DNA of 64,000 bases from an uncultured Lachnospiraceae bacterium (lineage in GTDB: Bacteria; Bacillota; Clostridia; Lachnospirales; Lachnospiraceae). Shown piece by piece: positions 25,082 to 32,692 of this stretch. Every line of letters starts with the position of its first letter. Position 1 is the first letter of the stretch. The notes under the pieces were generated by a model. That model did not search any database and was not told the DNA's origin. It saw only the letters and a program-made list of their open reading frames with translations. A program made the translations under genes and the position numbers. The stretch spans positions 62,001-126,000 of the forward strand of contig CAMWFQ010000005.1 of the NCBI GenBank assembly GCA_947173495.1. The letters run 5' to 3'.

Positions 25082-26389
25082 ATGCGTATCGTAGAATTAA
25101 CGGATCAGACCAAAAGCACCCTGCTTCAGAACCTTCTTGAAAGAAACAGGACAGGGTACGGAGAATATGAACAGACTGTAAATGAGATCATCACACAGGT
25201 AAGAGAAAAAGGGGATGAAGCCCTGTTTTCCTATACGCTGAAGTTTGATGGATGCCGGATCAATGCAGAAAATATAAAAGTGACCAGGGAAGAAATAGAG
25301 GAGGCTTATCGCGCAACCGACCCGGAATTTGTCAGTGTCATGAAAGAATCTGCCGCCAATATCACGGCGTTTCACGAAAAGCAGATGCATAACAGCTGGT
25401 TTGACAGCGGAAAGGACGGGATTATTCTGGGACAGAGAATTACGCCTATCGAGATTTCAGGCGTATATGTTCCAGGCGGTAAGGCCGCTTATCCTTCCAG
25501 CGTGCTTATGAACGTTCTGCCGGCCAGGGTTGCAGGAGTGTCCAGAATTATCATGACAACCCCGCCGGGAGCGGATGGAAAAGTCAATCCCGGCACATTG
25601 GTTGCGGCTGATATTGCAGGGGTCAGAGAAATTTACAAGGCAGGAGGGGCCCAGGCCATCGCAGCCATGGCATTTGGAACAGAAACCATTCCCAGAGTGG
25701 ATAAGATCACCGGACCGGGGAATATTTTTGTAGCCCTTGCCAAAAAGGCTTGTTTTGGATTTGTGAGTATTGACTCCATAGCAGGTCCCAGTGAAATTCT
25801 TGTGCTGGCGGATGAGACTGCCAATCCCCGGTATGTAGCGGCGGACCTTCTTTCCCAGGCGGAGCATGACGAGATGGCCAGCGCTATCCTGGTTACTACC
25901 AGCAGAACGCTGGCAGAGCAGGTCTCTGAGAGCGTGGAGGCGTTTACCCAAAAGCTCTCCCGAAAGGAGATTATCGAAAAATCCCTGAAAAATTATGGCT
26001 ATATTCTGGTGGCTTCCGATATGGAGGAGGCCATAGAGGCTGCAAACGAAATTGCTTCCGAGCATCTGGAAATTATTACCCGTAATCCCTTCGATACGAT
26101 GACCAGAATCAAAAACGCAGGAGCAATTTTTCTGGGAGAATATTCGTCGGAACCTTTGGGAGATTATTTTGCAGGCCCCAACCATATACTGCCCACAAGC
26201 GGTACTGCCAGGTTCTTTTCGCCCTTAAATGTGGATGATTTTCTGAAAAAAACCAGTATCATTTCCTACTCCAGAGAGGCGCTTTCACAGGTTCATGAGC
26301 AGATTGAGCTGTTTGCGGGCAAAGAGGGACTGACGGCCCATGCAAATTCGATTAAGGTACGATTTGAAGGCGCGGATCATTCTGCCTGA
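25082..26389 (+). CDS. hisD: Histidinol dehydrogenase
   Basis: A 435-residue zinc enzyme that oxidises L-histidinol to L-histidine with two NAD+. Visible are YVPGGKAAYPSSVLMNVLPARVAGV, ITGPGNIFVALAKK, SIAGPSEILVLADETANP, LLSQAEHDEMASAIL (zinc and base residues), and GPNHILPTSGTARF. RBS AGAAGGAG is just upstream, four bases after the hisG stop. Length and motifs are typical. Confidence 0.97.
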   Translation: MRIVELTDQTKSTLLQNLLERNRTGYGEYEQTVNEIITQVREKGDEALFSYTLKFDGCRINAENIKVTREEIEEAYRATDPEFVSVMKESAANITAFHEKQMHNSWFDSGKDGIILGQRITPIEISGVYVPGGKAAYPSSVLMNVLPARVAGVSRIIMTTPPGADGKVNPGTLVAADIAGVREIYKAGGAQAIAAMAFGTETIPRVDKITGPGNIFVALAKKACFGFVSIDSIAGPSEILVLADETANPRYVAADLLSQAEHDEMASAILVTTSRTLAEQVSESVEAFTQKLSRKEIIEKSLKNYGYILVASDMEEAIEAANEIASEHLEIITRNPFDTMTRIKNAGAIFLGEYSSEPLGDYFAGPNHILPTSGTARFFSPLNVDDFLKKTSIISYSREALSQVHEQIELFAGKEGLTAHANSIKVRFEGADHSA

Positions 26390-26459
26390 ATGAAGGGATA
26401 AGATTATTAATATACTAATGTAAAATATGAGATTGCTATCTCAAAAAGGAAACAAGGAC

Positions 26460-27746
26460 ATGAGCGATTATAAAAAGTTTATACCCTGTATTTATCTTTT
26501 CAATAAAGAAGCGGTTGCCGGATTTAGCGATCACACGTCTGTGCGTACGGATGCGGCGGAACTTGCCGCGTTTTATGAGGAATATGATGCGGACGGGCTG
26601 ATTCTGTTCGATCTTTCTGAGGATGACGCGTCCCATGAGGCGAATCTGGATGTGATCAGAATGATCTGCAGACAGTCTCACATACCAGTGATCGGAGCCG
26701 GGAATATAAAGCGTATGGAGGATGTGAAAAAACTTCTGTATGCAGGGTGCGCGAAGGCGGCGCTTAACTATTCCAAAGAAAGCAATGTGGCTCTTACCAG
26801 AGAAGTTTCCCTGAAATTCGGCAGGGAAAAGATTATGGCCTGCGTATCCGGATGTTCCCAGATTGTGGAAAATGAAGCTCTGCTGGACGAATATGCGGAT
26901 GGGGTGATCCTGATCAATGAAAAGAACATCAAGCAGACCATCCAGGCATCCCGTTTCCCGGTGTCAGTAGTGCTCCCCGAGGTTTCGCTGGATAAGATCA
27001 TAGAGCTTTTGTCCTGTGAAAACATTGCAGGTGTGACGGGGCCCGCAATCAATGCCAATGCCAGGGAACTGGCGGACATTAAGGATCTGTGTCTTGGCAA
27101 TGGGATCAAGGTGCGGGTTTTTGAGCCGGCTGTTAAATGGGATGAGCTTACAACAGGTCCGGACGGCCTGATTCCTGTGGTGGTGCAGGATTACAGAACC
27201 TGTCAGGTGCTCATGGTTGCATATATGGATGAAAAGGCATACCTCCACACACTGCGAAGCGGACGAATGACCTATTACAGCAGAAGCCGCCGCCAGCAGT
27301 GGATCAAAGGAGAAAGCAGCGGGCATTTTCAGTATGTAAAAGAACTGACGGCAGACTGTGATAAGGATACCCTTCTTGCGAAAGTGCTGCAGGTTGGAGC
27401 AGCCTGCCATACCGGCAGCTACAGCTGCTTTTTCAATGAGATCCTGAAGAAGGAATATGAAGAGAGAAATCCGCTTATGGTATTTGAATCCGTCCTGGGC
27501 ACCATCAGAGACCGGAAGGTGCATCCGAAAGAAGGTTCTTATACCAATTATCTGTTTGATAAGGGAATCGATAAAATATTAAAGAAGCTGGGTGAGGAGG
27601 CTACTGAAATTGTGATTGCAGCCAAAAATCCCAATGCCAATGAGATCAAATATGAGATTGCTGATTTCCTTTATCATATGATGGTTCTCATGGTTGAAAG
27701 AGGGGTAAGCTGGGAAGAGATTACCGAAGAGCTGAGTAAAAGATAA
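26460..27746 (+). CDS. hisIE: HisIE (phosphoribosyl-AMP cyclohydrolase / phosphoribosyl-ATP diphosphatase) fused to a degenerate HisA/HisF-like TIM barrel
   Basis: A 428-residue three-part protein. Residues about 1-225 resemble a HisF/HisA barrel (FIPCIYLFN, DGLILFDLS, IPVIGAGNIKRMEDVKKLLYAGCAKAALN), but the positions of both catalytic aspartates are changed: IPCLDV of HisF is IPCIYL here, and the strand-5 AIDAK region reads ACVSG. Residues about 230-335 are HisI (YYSRSRRQQWIKGESSGHFQYV, zinc ligands in DCDKD and ACHTGSYSC). Residues about 345-428 are HisE (LGEEATEIVIAAKN). It should perform steps 2 and 3 of histidine synthesis; the barrel is probably structural or regulatory. AAAAGGAAACAAGGAC supports the start at 26460 rather than 26427. 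Confidence 0.88.
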   Translation: MSDYKKFIPCIYLFNKEAVAGFSDHTSVRTDAAELAAFYEEYDADGLILFDLSEDDASHEANLDVIRMICRQSHIPVIGAGNIKRMEDVKKLLYAGCAKAALNYSKESNVALTREVSLKFGREKIMACVSGCSQIVENEALLDEYADGVILINEKNIKQTIQASRFPVSVVLPEVSLDKIIELLSCENIAGVTGPAINANARELADIKDLCLGNGIKVRVFEPAVKWDELTTGPDGLIPVVVQDYRTCQVLMVAYMDEKAYLHTLRSGRMTYYSRSRRQQWIKGESSGHFQYVKELTADCDKDTLLAKVLQVGAACHTGSYSCFFNEILKKEYEERNPLMVFESVLGTIRDRKVHPKEGSYTNYLFDKGIDKILKKLGEEATEIVIAAKNPNANEIKYEIADFLYHMMVLMVERGVSWEEITEELSKR

Positions 27747-27766
27747 GGAAACAAAAGATGATGCTG

Positions 27767-27805
27767 CATGCACCGCATAAAGTTTTTGTGCGGTGCATAT
27801 TTTTT
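27767..27805 (+). terminator. Intrinsic terminator of the his cluster
   Basis: ATGCACCGCA and TGCGGTGCAT arms around an 11-base loop, followed by ATTTTTT, 21 bases after the hisIE stop. Confidence 0.9.
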
Positions 27806-27831
27806 AGTAAGAAATTGATGGACAATGAGAA

Positions 27832-28182
27832 ATGAATAAAGTCAATACAAATAAGAAGCTGGAGCTGGTACGGGCTATCCGGATGCAGAATCACTATAAC
27901 AGACAGCTGTTCCGGTCAAGAGAGGGATTTCTGTATCCGGAACTGCCACAGTCAAGGCAGCCGGAGCTTTACAGCCTGGAAGCGGAGAATGATCCTGCTC
28001 TGACAGGAAGAGATAAGGGGGGCGGGAGCAGCTTCAGACTCCGGTTTGTGATCGCCATGGCGCTCCTTCTGTTATTTATTTTGTGTGATATCAATCAGAT
28101 AAGTTATGGAAACGAGACTACGGATACTCTTTTTGAAAAGGTGGTCAGCAGTCCGGATTTCGGGGATTTTCTTGACGGCTAG
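27832..28182 (+). CDS. Hypothetical single-pass membrane protein, 116 aa
   Basis: A small protein with a basic N-terminal region of about 65 residues, one membrane segment (about residues 69-86, FVIAMALLLLFILC) and a 30-residue acidic C-terminal tail. By the positive-inside rule the N-terminus would be cytosolic and the tail outside. I recognise no family. The ribosome-binding site is weak. The promoter of the following operon overlaps its last codons, so the two are probably separate units. Confidence 0.55.
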   Translation: MNKVNTNKKLELVRAIRMQNHYNRQLFRSREGFLYPELPQSRQPELYSLEAENDPALTGRDKGGGSSFRLRFVIAMALLLLFILCDINQISYGNETTDTLFEKVVSSPDFGDFLDG

Positions 28183-28200
28183 GACGCGGACCCGTATAAT
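28172..28200 (+). promoter_or_regulatory. SigmaA promoter of the radical SAM-RNase G operon
   Basis: TTGACG and TATAAT with a 17-base spacer; the -35 lies within the last codons of the 116-aa ORF, and the first operon gene starts 55 bases after the -10. Confidence 0.8.
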
Positions 28201-28254
28201 ACCAGAAGAAGATAAAGGCGCTTCAGGCGTCAGGATGAGAAAAGGGTAAACTAT

Positions 28255-30162
28255 ATGAGAAAACTGGCACTGAGAGATGAAATACTGATGCAGGTGGAGA
28301 AGCCTGCCCGCTATATTGGCGGTGAAGTAAATGCCGTTATGAAGGACCTTTCCGAAGTGGAAGTCCGCTTTGCAATGTGTTTTCCGGATGTATATGAAAT
28401 TGGCATGTCTCATCTGGGAATCCAGATCATTTATGATATGCTGAATCAGTTTAAGGATGTGTGGTGCGAGAGGGTGTATTCTCCCTGGGTGGATCTGGAC
28501 GCCATTATGCGCAGGGAGAAGATCCCTCTGTTTGCGCTGGAATCTCAGGATCCGGTGAAAGAATTTGATTTCCTGGGGATTACCGTCCAGTATGAAATGT
28601 GCTACACCAATATCCTGCAGATACTGGATCTTGCAGGGATTCCCCTTCTGGCATCGGAGAGAGGAGAGGAGGATCCCATTGTCATTGGCGGAGGGCCCTG
28701 TACCTATAACCCGGAGCCGTTCTGCGATTTTTTTGATTTGTTTTATATCGGAGAGGGAGAAACACAGTACCGGAATCTGCTCGATCTGTATAAAGCGTGC
28801 AGAGATCAGAAAGAAAGCCGCAGCATCTTTCTGGAAAAGGCCGCCCGTATTCCCGGTATGTATGTGCCCTCTCTTTATCAGGTGACCTACAAAGAGGATG
28901 GTACCGTTTGTAAAAGGATTCCCTTAAAGGAGGATATTCCGCTCAGGATCAAAAAGGAGCTGGTCAGGGATATGACAAACACCTTCTATCCTCAAAAGCC
29001 TGTGGTTCCCTTTATCAAAGTAACCCAGGACAGGGTGGTGCTTGAGATTCAGCGGGGATGTATCAGAGGATGCCGATTCTGCCAGGCAGGACAGCTGTAC
29101 CGCCCGGTGCGGGAGCGCGATGTGGAGATGCTGAAGGAATATGGTGTGAAAATGCTGGAAAATACAGGACATGAGGAGATCTCCTTAAGTTCCTTAAGTT
29201 CCAGCGACTATTCCGCGCTTCCGCAGCTGCTGGACTTTCTTATGGATCACTGCAGAGAGAAGAAGATCAATATTTCCCTTCCCTCCCTCCGTATCGATGC
29301 CTTTGCGCTGGATGTGATGAATAAGGTGCAGGATGTGAAAAAAAGCAGCCTTACCTTTGCGCCGGAAGCCGGAAGCCAGCGTCTGAGAAATGTAATCAAC
29401 AAAGGACTGACAGAGGAAATGATTCTGGAAGGAGCGCGTCTTGCCTTTGAGGGAGGATGGACCAGAGTAAAGCTTTATTTTATGCTGGGGCTTCCTGCTG
29501 AGGAGGAAGAGGATATTGCAGGGATTGCAGAGCTGTGTAACAAAATTGCAGCTGTGTTTTATGAGACGGTTCCCAAACAGAATCGTTCCGGCAGAGTTCA
29601 GATTGTGGCAAGCACCTCTTTCTTTGTCCCCAAACCATTTACCCCTTTTCAATGGGCATCACAGTGTACAAAGGAAGAATTTCTTGATAAGGCTTATCTG
29701 ACCAGAAAGGCTGTTTCACAACAGCTTAATCAGCGCAGTATAAAATATAACTGGCATGAGGCGGATGCAAGCGTGATGGAAGGGATTTTTGCCAGAGGGG
29801 ACCGGCGCCTGAACAAAGTGATACAAAAGGCCTATGAAATGGGATGTATGTATGACGCCTGGAGTGAATATTACAAAAATGAGGTATGGATCAGGGCATT
29901 CGAGGAATGCGGGATTGATCCGGACTTTTATACGGTAAGGACCAGAGAGGATGATGAGATTTTTCCCTGGGATTTTATTGACTGCGGAGTAAGCAGGGAA
30001 TTTCTTCTCCGGGAATGGCATAAGGCCCAAAGACAGGAGGTCACGCCTAACTGTAAGGTTCAGTGCAGCGGCTGCGGGGCAGCCGGATATCGGACCGGTG
30101 TATGCATGCAGGACCGCAGTGCGAGGCGGGAAGAGGAGGTACGCTGTGAAAGTCAGGATTAA
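28255..30162 (+). CDS. Radical SAM protein with N-terminal B12-binding-like domain (TIGR03960 type)
   Basis: A 635-residue iron-sulfur enzyme. An N-terminal cobalamin-binding-like segment (FPDVYEIGMSHLGIQIIYDML, then DFLGITVQYEMCYTNILQIL and IVIGGGPCTYNPEPFCDFFD) precedes the radical SAM core with EIQRGCIRGCRFCQAG (Cx3Cx2C, about residue 267). Proteins of this type are encoded next to a TIGR03936 (DUF2344) protein and RNase E/G in many Clostridia, as here, and can be two halves of one protein in other bacteria. The substrate is unknown to me; context suggests RNA or ribosome-related modification. A GC-rich cysteine tail (CKVQCSGCGAAGYRTGVC) follows the core. Confidence 0.88.
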   Translation: MRKLALRDEILMQVEKPARYIGGEVNAVMKDLSEVEVRFAMCFPDVYEIGMSHLGIQIIYDMLNQFKDVWCERVYSPWVDLDAIMRREKIPLFALESQDPVKEFDFLGITVQYEMCYTNILQILDLAGIPLLASERGEEDPIVIGGGPCTYNPEPFCDFFDLFYIGEGETQYRNLLDLYKACRDQKESRSIFLEKAARIPGMYVPSLYQVTYKEDGTVCKRIPLKEDIPLRIKKELVRDMTNTFYPQKPVVPFIKVTQDRVVLEIQRGCIRGCRFCQAGQLYRPVRERDVEMLKEYGVKMLENTGHEEISLSSLSSSDYSALPQLLDFLMDHCREKKINISLPSLRIDAFALDVMNKVQDVKKSSLTFAPEAGSQRLRNVINKGLTEEMILEGARLAFEGGWTRVKLYFMLGLPAEEEEDIAGIAELCNKIAAVFYETVPKQNRSGRVQIVASTSFFVPKPFTPFQWASQCTKEEFLDKAYLTRKAVSQQLNQRSIKYNWHEADASVMEGIFARGDRRLNKVIQKAYEMGCMYDAWSEYYKNEVWIRAFEECGIDPDFYTVRTREDDEIFPWDFIDCGVSREFLLREWHKAQRQEVTPNCKVQCSGCGAAGYRTGVCMQDRSARREEEVRCESQD

Positions 30163-30841
30163 GTTTTCCAAATATGGTGCTTTGAAGTTTATCGGACATC
30201 TGGATGTGATGCGTTATTTTCAGAAGGCGATCCGGCGCAGTGGAATTGACATTGCCTATTCGGAGGGATTCAGTCCGCATCAGATCATGTCCTTTGCCGC
30301 GCCCCTGTCTGTGGGACATACCAGTGAAGGAGAATATTTTGATATAGAGGTCATTCATTTTACAGACGAGGCGGATTTTAAGGAAAGGCTGTCTTCGGTT
30401 ATGGTAGAGGGAATTGATATTCTGAAGGTTCAGCTTCTTCCGGAGGACGAGAAAAACGCCATGGCGGAAGTGGCGGCAGCTTCTTATCTGGTGTCTTTCA
30501 GAAAAGAAGAGGATCTTCCCGAAGGGTGGCAGAAAAAACTGATGGATTTTTATGCCGGAGAAAATATACCGGTGAAAAAGAAGACGAAAAAAAGTGAAAA
30601 AGAGATTAATCTGAAGGAAAGTATCTATGATCTTCAGATCCGGGAAGAAAAGAAGATTTACATGCTTTTGAATGCCAGCAGCGGCGGGAATATCAAGCCG
30701 GCTTTTGTGCTGGAGTGCTTTTTTAAAACGTTGGAGTATGATCTGCCTGAATATGCGCTTGTGATTCACAGAATGGAAACCTTCAAAGATATTGGAACGA
30801 ACGGGATAAGAAAGCTGGTGCCGCTGATATGGGAAAAGTAA
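30146..30841 (+). CDS. TIGR03936/DUF2344 radical SAM-associated protein
   Basis: A 231-residue protein beginning VKVRIKFSKYGALKFIGHLDVMRYFQKAIRRSGIDIAYSEGFSPHQIMSFAAPLSVGHTSEGEYFD, the hallmark of DUF2344 partners of TIGR03960 radical SAM enzymes. The ORF track starts at 30098, but GAGGAGG lies seven bases before the GTG at 30146, which gives the conserved start. It overlaps the radical SAM gene by 17 bases and RNase G by 13, so the three are translationally linked. Function is unknown beyond this association. Confidence 0.85.
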   Translation: MKVRIKFSKYGALKFIGHLDVMRYFQKAIRRSGIDIAYSEGFSPHQIMSFAAPLSVGHTSEGEYFDIEVIHFTDEADFKERLSSVMVEGIDILKVQLLPEDEKNAMAEVAAASYLVSFRKEEDLPEGWQKKLMDFYAGENIPVKKKTKKSEKEINLKESIYDLQIREEKKIYMLLNASSGGNIKPAFVLECFFKTLEYDLPEYALVIHRMETFKDIGTNGIRKLVPLIWEK

Positions 30842-32019
30842 TTATTACAGAGCAAAATGACAGGGTCCTGCTATTTCTCATGGACGAATCCGGGCAGCCG
30901 CAGATGATTCAGGCTGCCTTTTGTGAGGAAGGGGAAAACATAGGAAGCATTTATATTGGCCGGGTGACAGAGGTGGCGGCAGGAATTCAGGCTGCTTTTG
31001 TGAGTATCAGCAGCAATGGAAAGGTATTTTTGCCTTTCAGTGAGTGTACCGGCCCATTTCTGACCAATCGGAGCTTTGATGGAAAGCTCAGGCAGGGAGA
31101 CGAGCTGCTGGTTCAGGTTACCAGTAAAGCGCTCAAATCCAAGCTTCCACAGGCATCGGCAAGGCTTTCTCTGACAGGGAAGTATTGTGTCTGCAAAATG
31201 GGAGGACATGATATCGCCTGCTCGGGAAAGCTGGATAAAAATACGGCGGGCAGGATCAGAAAGGCTATAAAAGAAAGAGAAATCACCGGCCGGAAGAATT
31301 ACAGTTTTATCATCAGAACCAATGCCGGTACCCTGGAAGACCTTCTGCCTCTCTTTGAGGAGATGGAAAAGTTTATTTCAATTTTTGAAGAGATACAGAA
31401 TAAATATGCATCACGCATCTACCATACCTGTCTTTACCGTTCAGAACCGGAATGGGCTGAAACGTTAAAGGGAATCCCGCAGGAAGATTATAGTGAAATC
31501 CTGACAGACAGCAGAAATATCTATGACCATTTGCGTACGGTTTCGGGGAGCAATATCAGATTTTACCAGGATCCTCAGATTTCGCTGAAGGCGTTGTACA
31601 GCCTGGAGACCCATTTGAAACGGGCGCTGGATCAAAAGGTGTGGCTTCCTTCGGGAGGGTATCTTGTGATCGAACCTACAGAGGCTATGGTGGTGATCGA
31701 CGTAAACTCCGGAAAAGCCAGCGGTGGAAAGGGAGCGGAAAAGAAGAAGCTGTATCTGCAGACCAATCTGGAAGCTTCCCGGGAGATTGCAAGGCAGCTC
31801 AGGCTGAGAAATGATTCGGGAATGATTATGGTGGATTTTATCAATCTGGAAAGCGGGCAGGAAGAGCAGATTCTGATGAAGGCTCTGGCGGAGGAGTTAC
31901 AGAAGGATAAGGTCAAAACAAGACTGGTGGATATGACGCCTCTGGGAATCGTGGAGATTACAAGGAAAAAGGTAAGCAGACCTCTGAGGGACTTTTTTGC
32001 CAGGAATTTATCATTTTAA
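30829..32019 (+). CDS. rng: Rne/Rng family ribonuclease (RNase E/G), short form
   Basis: A 396-residue endoribonuclease. An S1-like RNA-binding region lies at about residues 35-110 (GSIYIGRVTEVAAGIQAAFVSI...KVFLPFSEC), and the metal-binding catalytic aspartates are in VVIDVNSG (about D291) and MIMVDFINL (about D336). The protein ends at TPLGIVEITRKKVSRPLRDFFARNLSF, before the CPxC zinc-link that joins RNase E/G protomers in E. coli, so its oligomer must be held differently. It probably acts in rRNA maturation or mRNA turnover. It overlaps the upstream DUF2344 gene. Confidence 0.88.
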   Translation: MGKVIITEQNDRVLLFLMDESGQPQMIQAAFCEEGENIGSIYIGRVTEVAAGIQAAFVSISSNGKVFLPFSECTGPFLTNRSFDGKLRQGDELLVQVTSKALKSKLPQASARLSLTGKYCVCKMGGHDIACSGKLDKNTAGRIRKAIKEREITGRKNYSFIIRTNAGTLEDLLPLFEEMEKFISIFEEIQNKYASRIYHTCLYRSEPEWAETLKGIPQEDYSEILTDSRNIYDHLRTVSGSNIRFYQDPQISLKALYSLETHLKRALDQKVWLPSGGYLVIEPTEAMVVIDVNSGKASGGKGAEKKKLYLQTNLEASREIARQLRLRNDSGMIMVDFINLESGQEEQILMKALAEELQKDKVKTRLVDMTPLGIVEITRKKVSRPLRDFFARNLSF

Positions 32020-32077
32020 ATCAGCAGGTATAAAAATAAAAAAAAATTTATAAAGTTAAACAAATCTTAAAAAAAGA

Positions 32078-32107
32078 TTGAAAAATGCATAGTGTTAATG
32101 ATATAAT
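32078..32107 (+). promoter_or_regulatory. SigmaA promoter of the 179-aa gene and cstA
   Basis: TTGAAA and TATAAT with an 18-base spacer, in an A/T-rich stretch after rng. It gives the inserted gene pair its own transcript. Confidence 0.7.
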
Positions 32108-32152
32108 ATCAGATAAACGTGCAGGCACAGGAAAGGAAACAGATTTATATTT

Positions 32153-32692
32153 ATGCAGCAATATACAAGAGAAGCCGCAATCAGCCGGCTGCTGGAAGGC
32201 TACCGTGCCTACTACAATATATCGACGTTCGAAGAAGAACAGAAGCCGCTCACAGCTATCTGTGAGTTTTTTGAACATGGAGAGAAATATGTGCTCTCTA
32301 AGGCCGCGAATCTGTGGTCTGCAGACTGTGAAGAATTCGTTTATTTATTTGATATGGAGCATCTATCACGGGAAGAATTTGAAAAGTGCCGGGACTTTGC
32401 CCACGAGGATGGGATGAAGCGGGCGCATATCGGACCGGGCCATATGTACACTTACATTACCCCTGTTTTTATCTGCGATACCTGTGATGAGGATGCAAGG
32501 CGGGCACTGAAAAAGTGCCGCATTTACAAAAGTTTTCGATTTTCTCTGCACGGTTGGATGGACTTCCATACTGCTGTGCTGGAGGTTTCTGATAATAACC
32601 GGATCACCACCAACAGCAGCGGAAGATGTGTGGAGAAAGTTTTGAAAAATGTTTTATTTAAAACCAAAAAGAAAAGGAGAAGATTTTTATGA
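32153..32692 (+). CDS. Hypothetical protein, 179 aa, coupled to cstA
   Basis: A soluble, slightly basic protein with no membrane segment and a strongly basic tail (FKTKKKRRRFL). It contains a VFICDTCDEDARRALKKCR segment with two closely spaced cysteines and aromatic-rich central strands. I do not recognise the family. Its stop codon overlaps the cstA start by four bases, and both follow a dedicated promoter, so a role linked to CstA expression or function is a reasonable inference. The ribosome-binding site (AAAGGAAA) is further from the ATG than usual. Confidence 0.7.
   Translation: MQQYTREAAISRLLEGYRAYYNISTFEEEQKPLTAICEFFEHGEKYVLSKAANLWSADCEEFVYLFDMEHLSREEFEKCRDFAHEDGMKRAHIGPGHMYTYITPVFICDTCDEDARRALKKCRIYKSFRFSLHGWMDFHTAVLEVSDNNRITTNSSGRCVEKVLKNVLFKTKKKRRRFL

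Noticed and set aside
26460-27135. Functional HisF or HisA domain in the hisIE gene
   Set aside because: Both catalytic aspartate positions are substituted, so it should not replace HisA or HisF.
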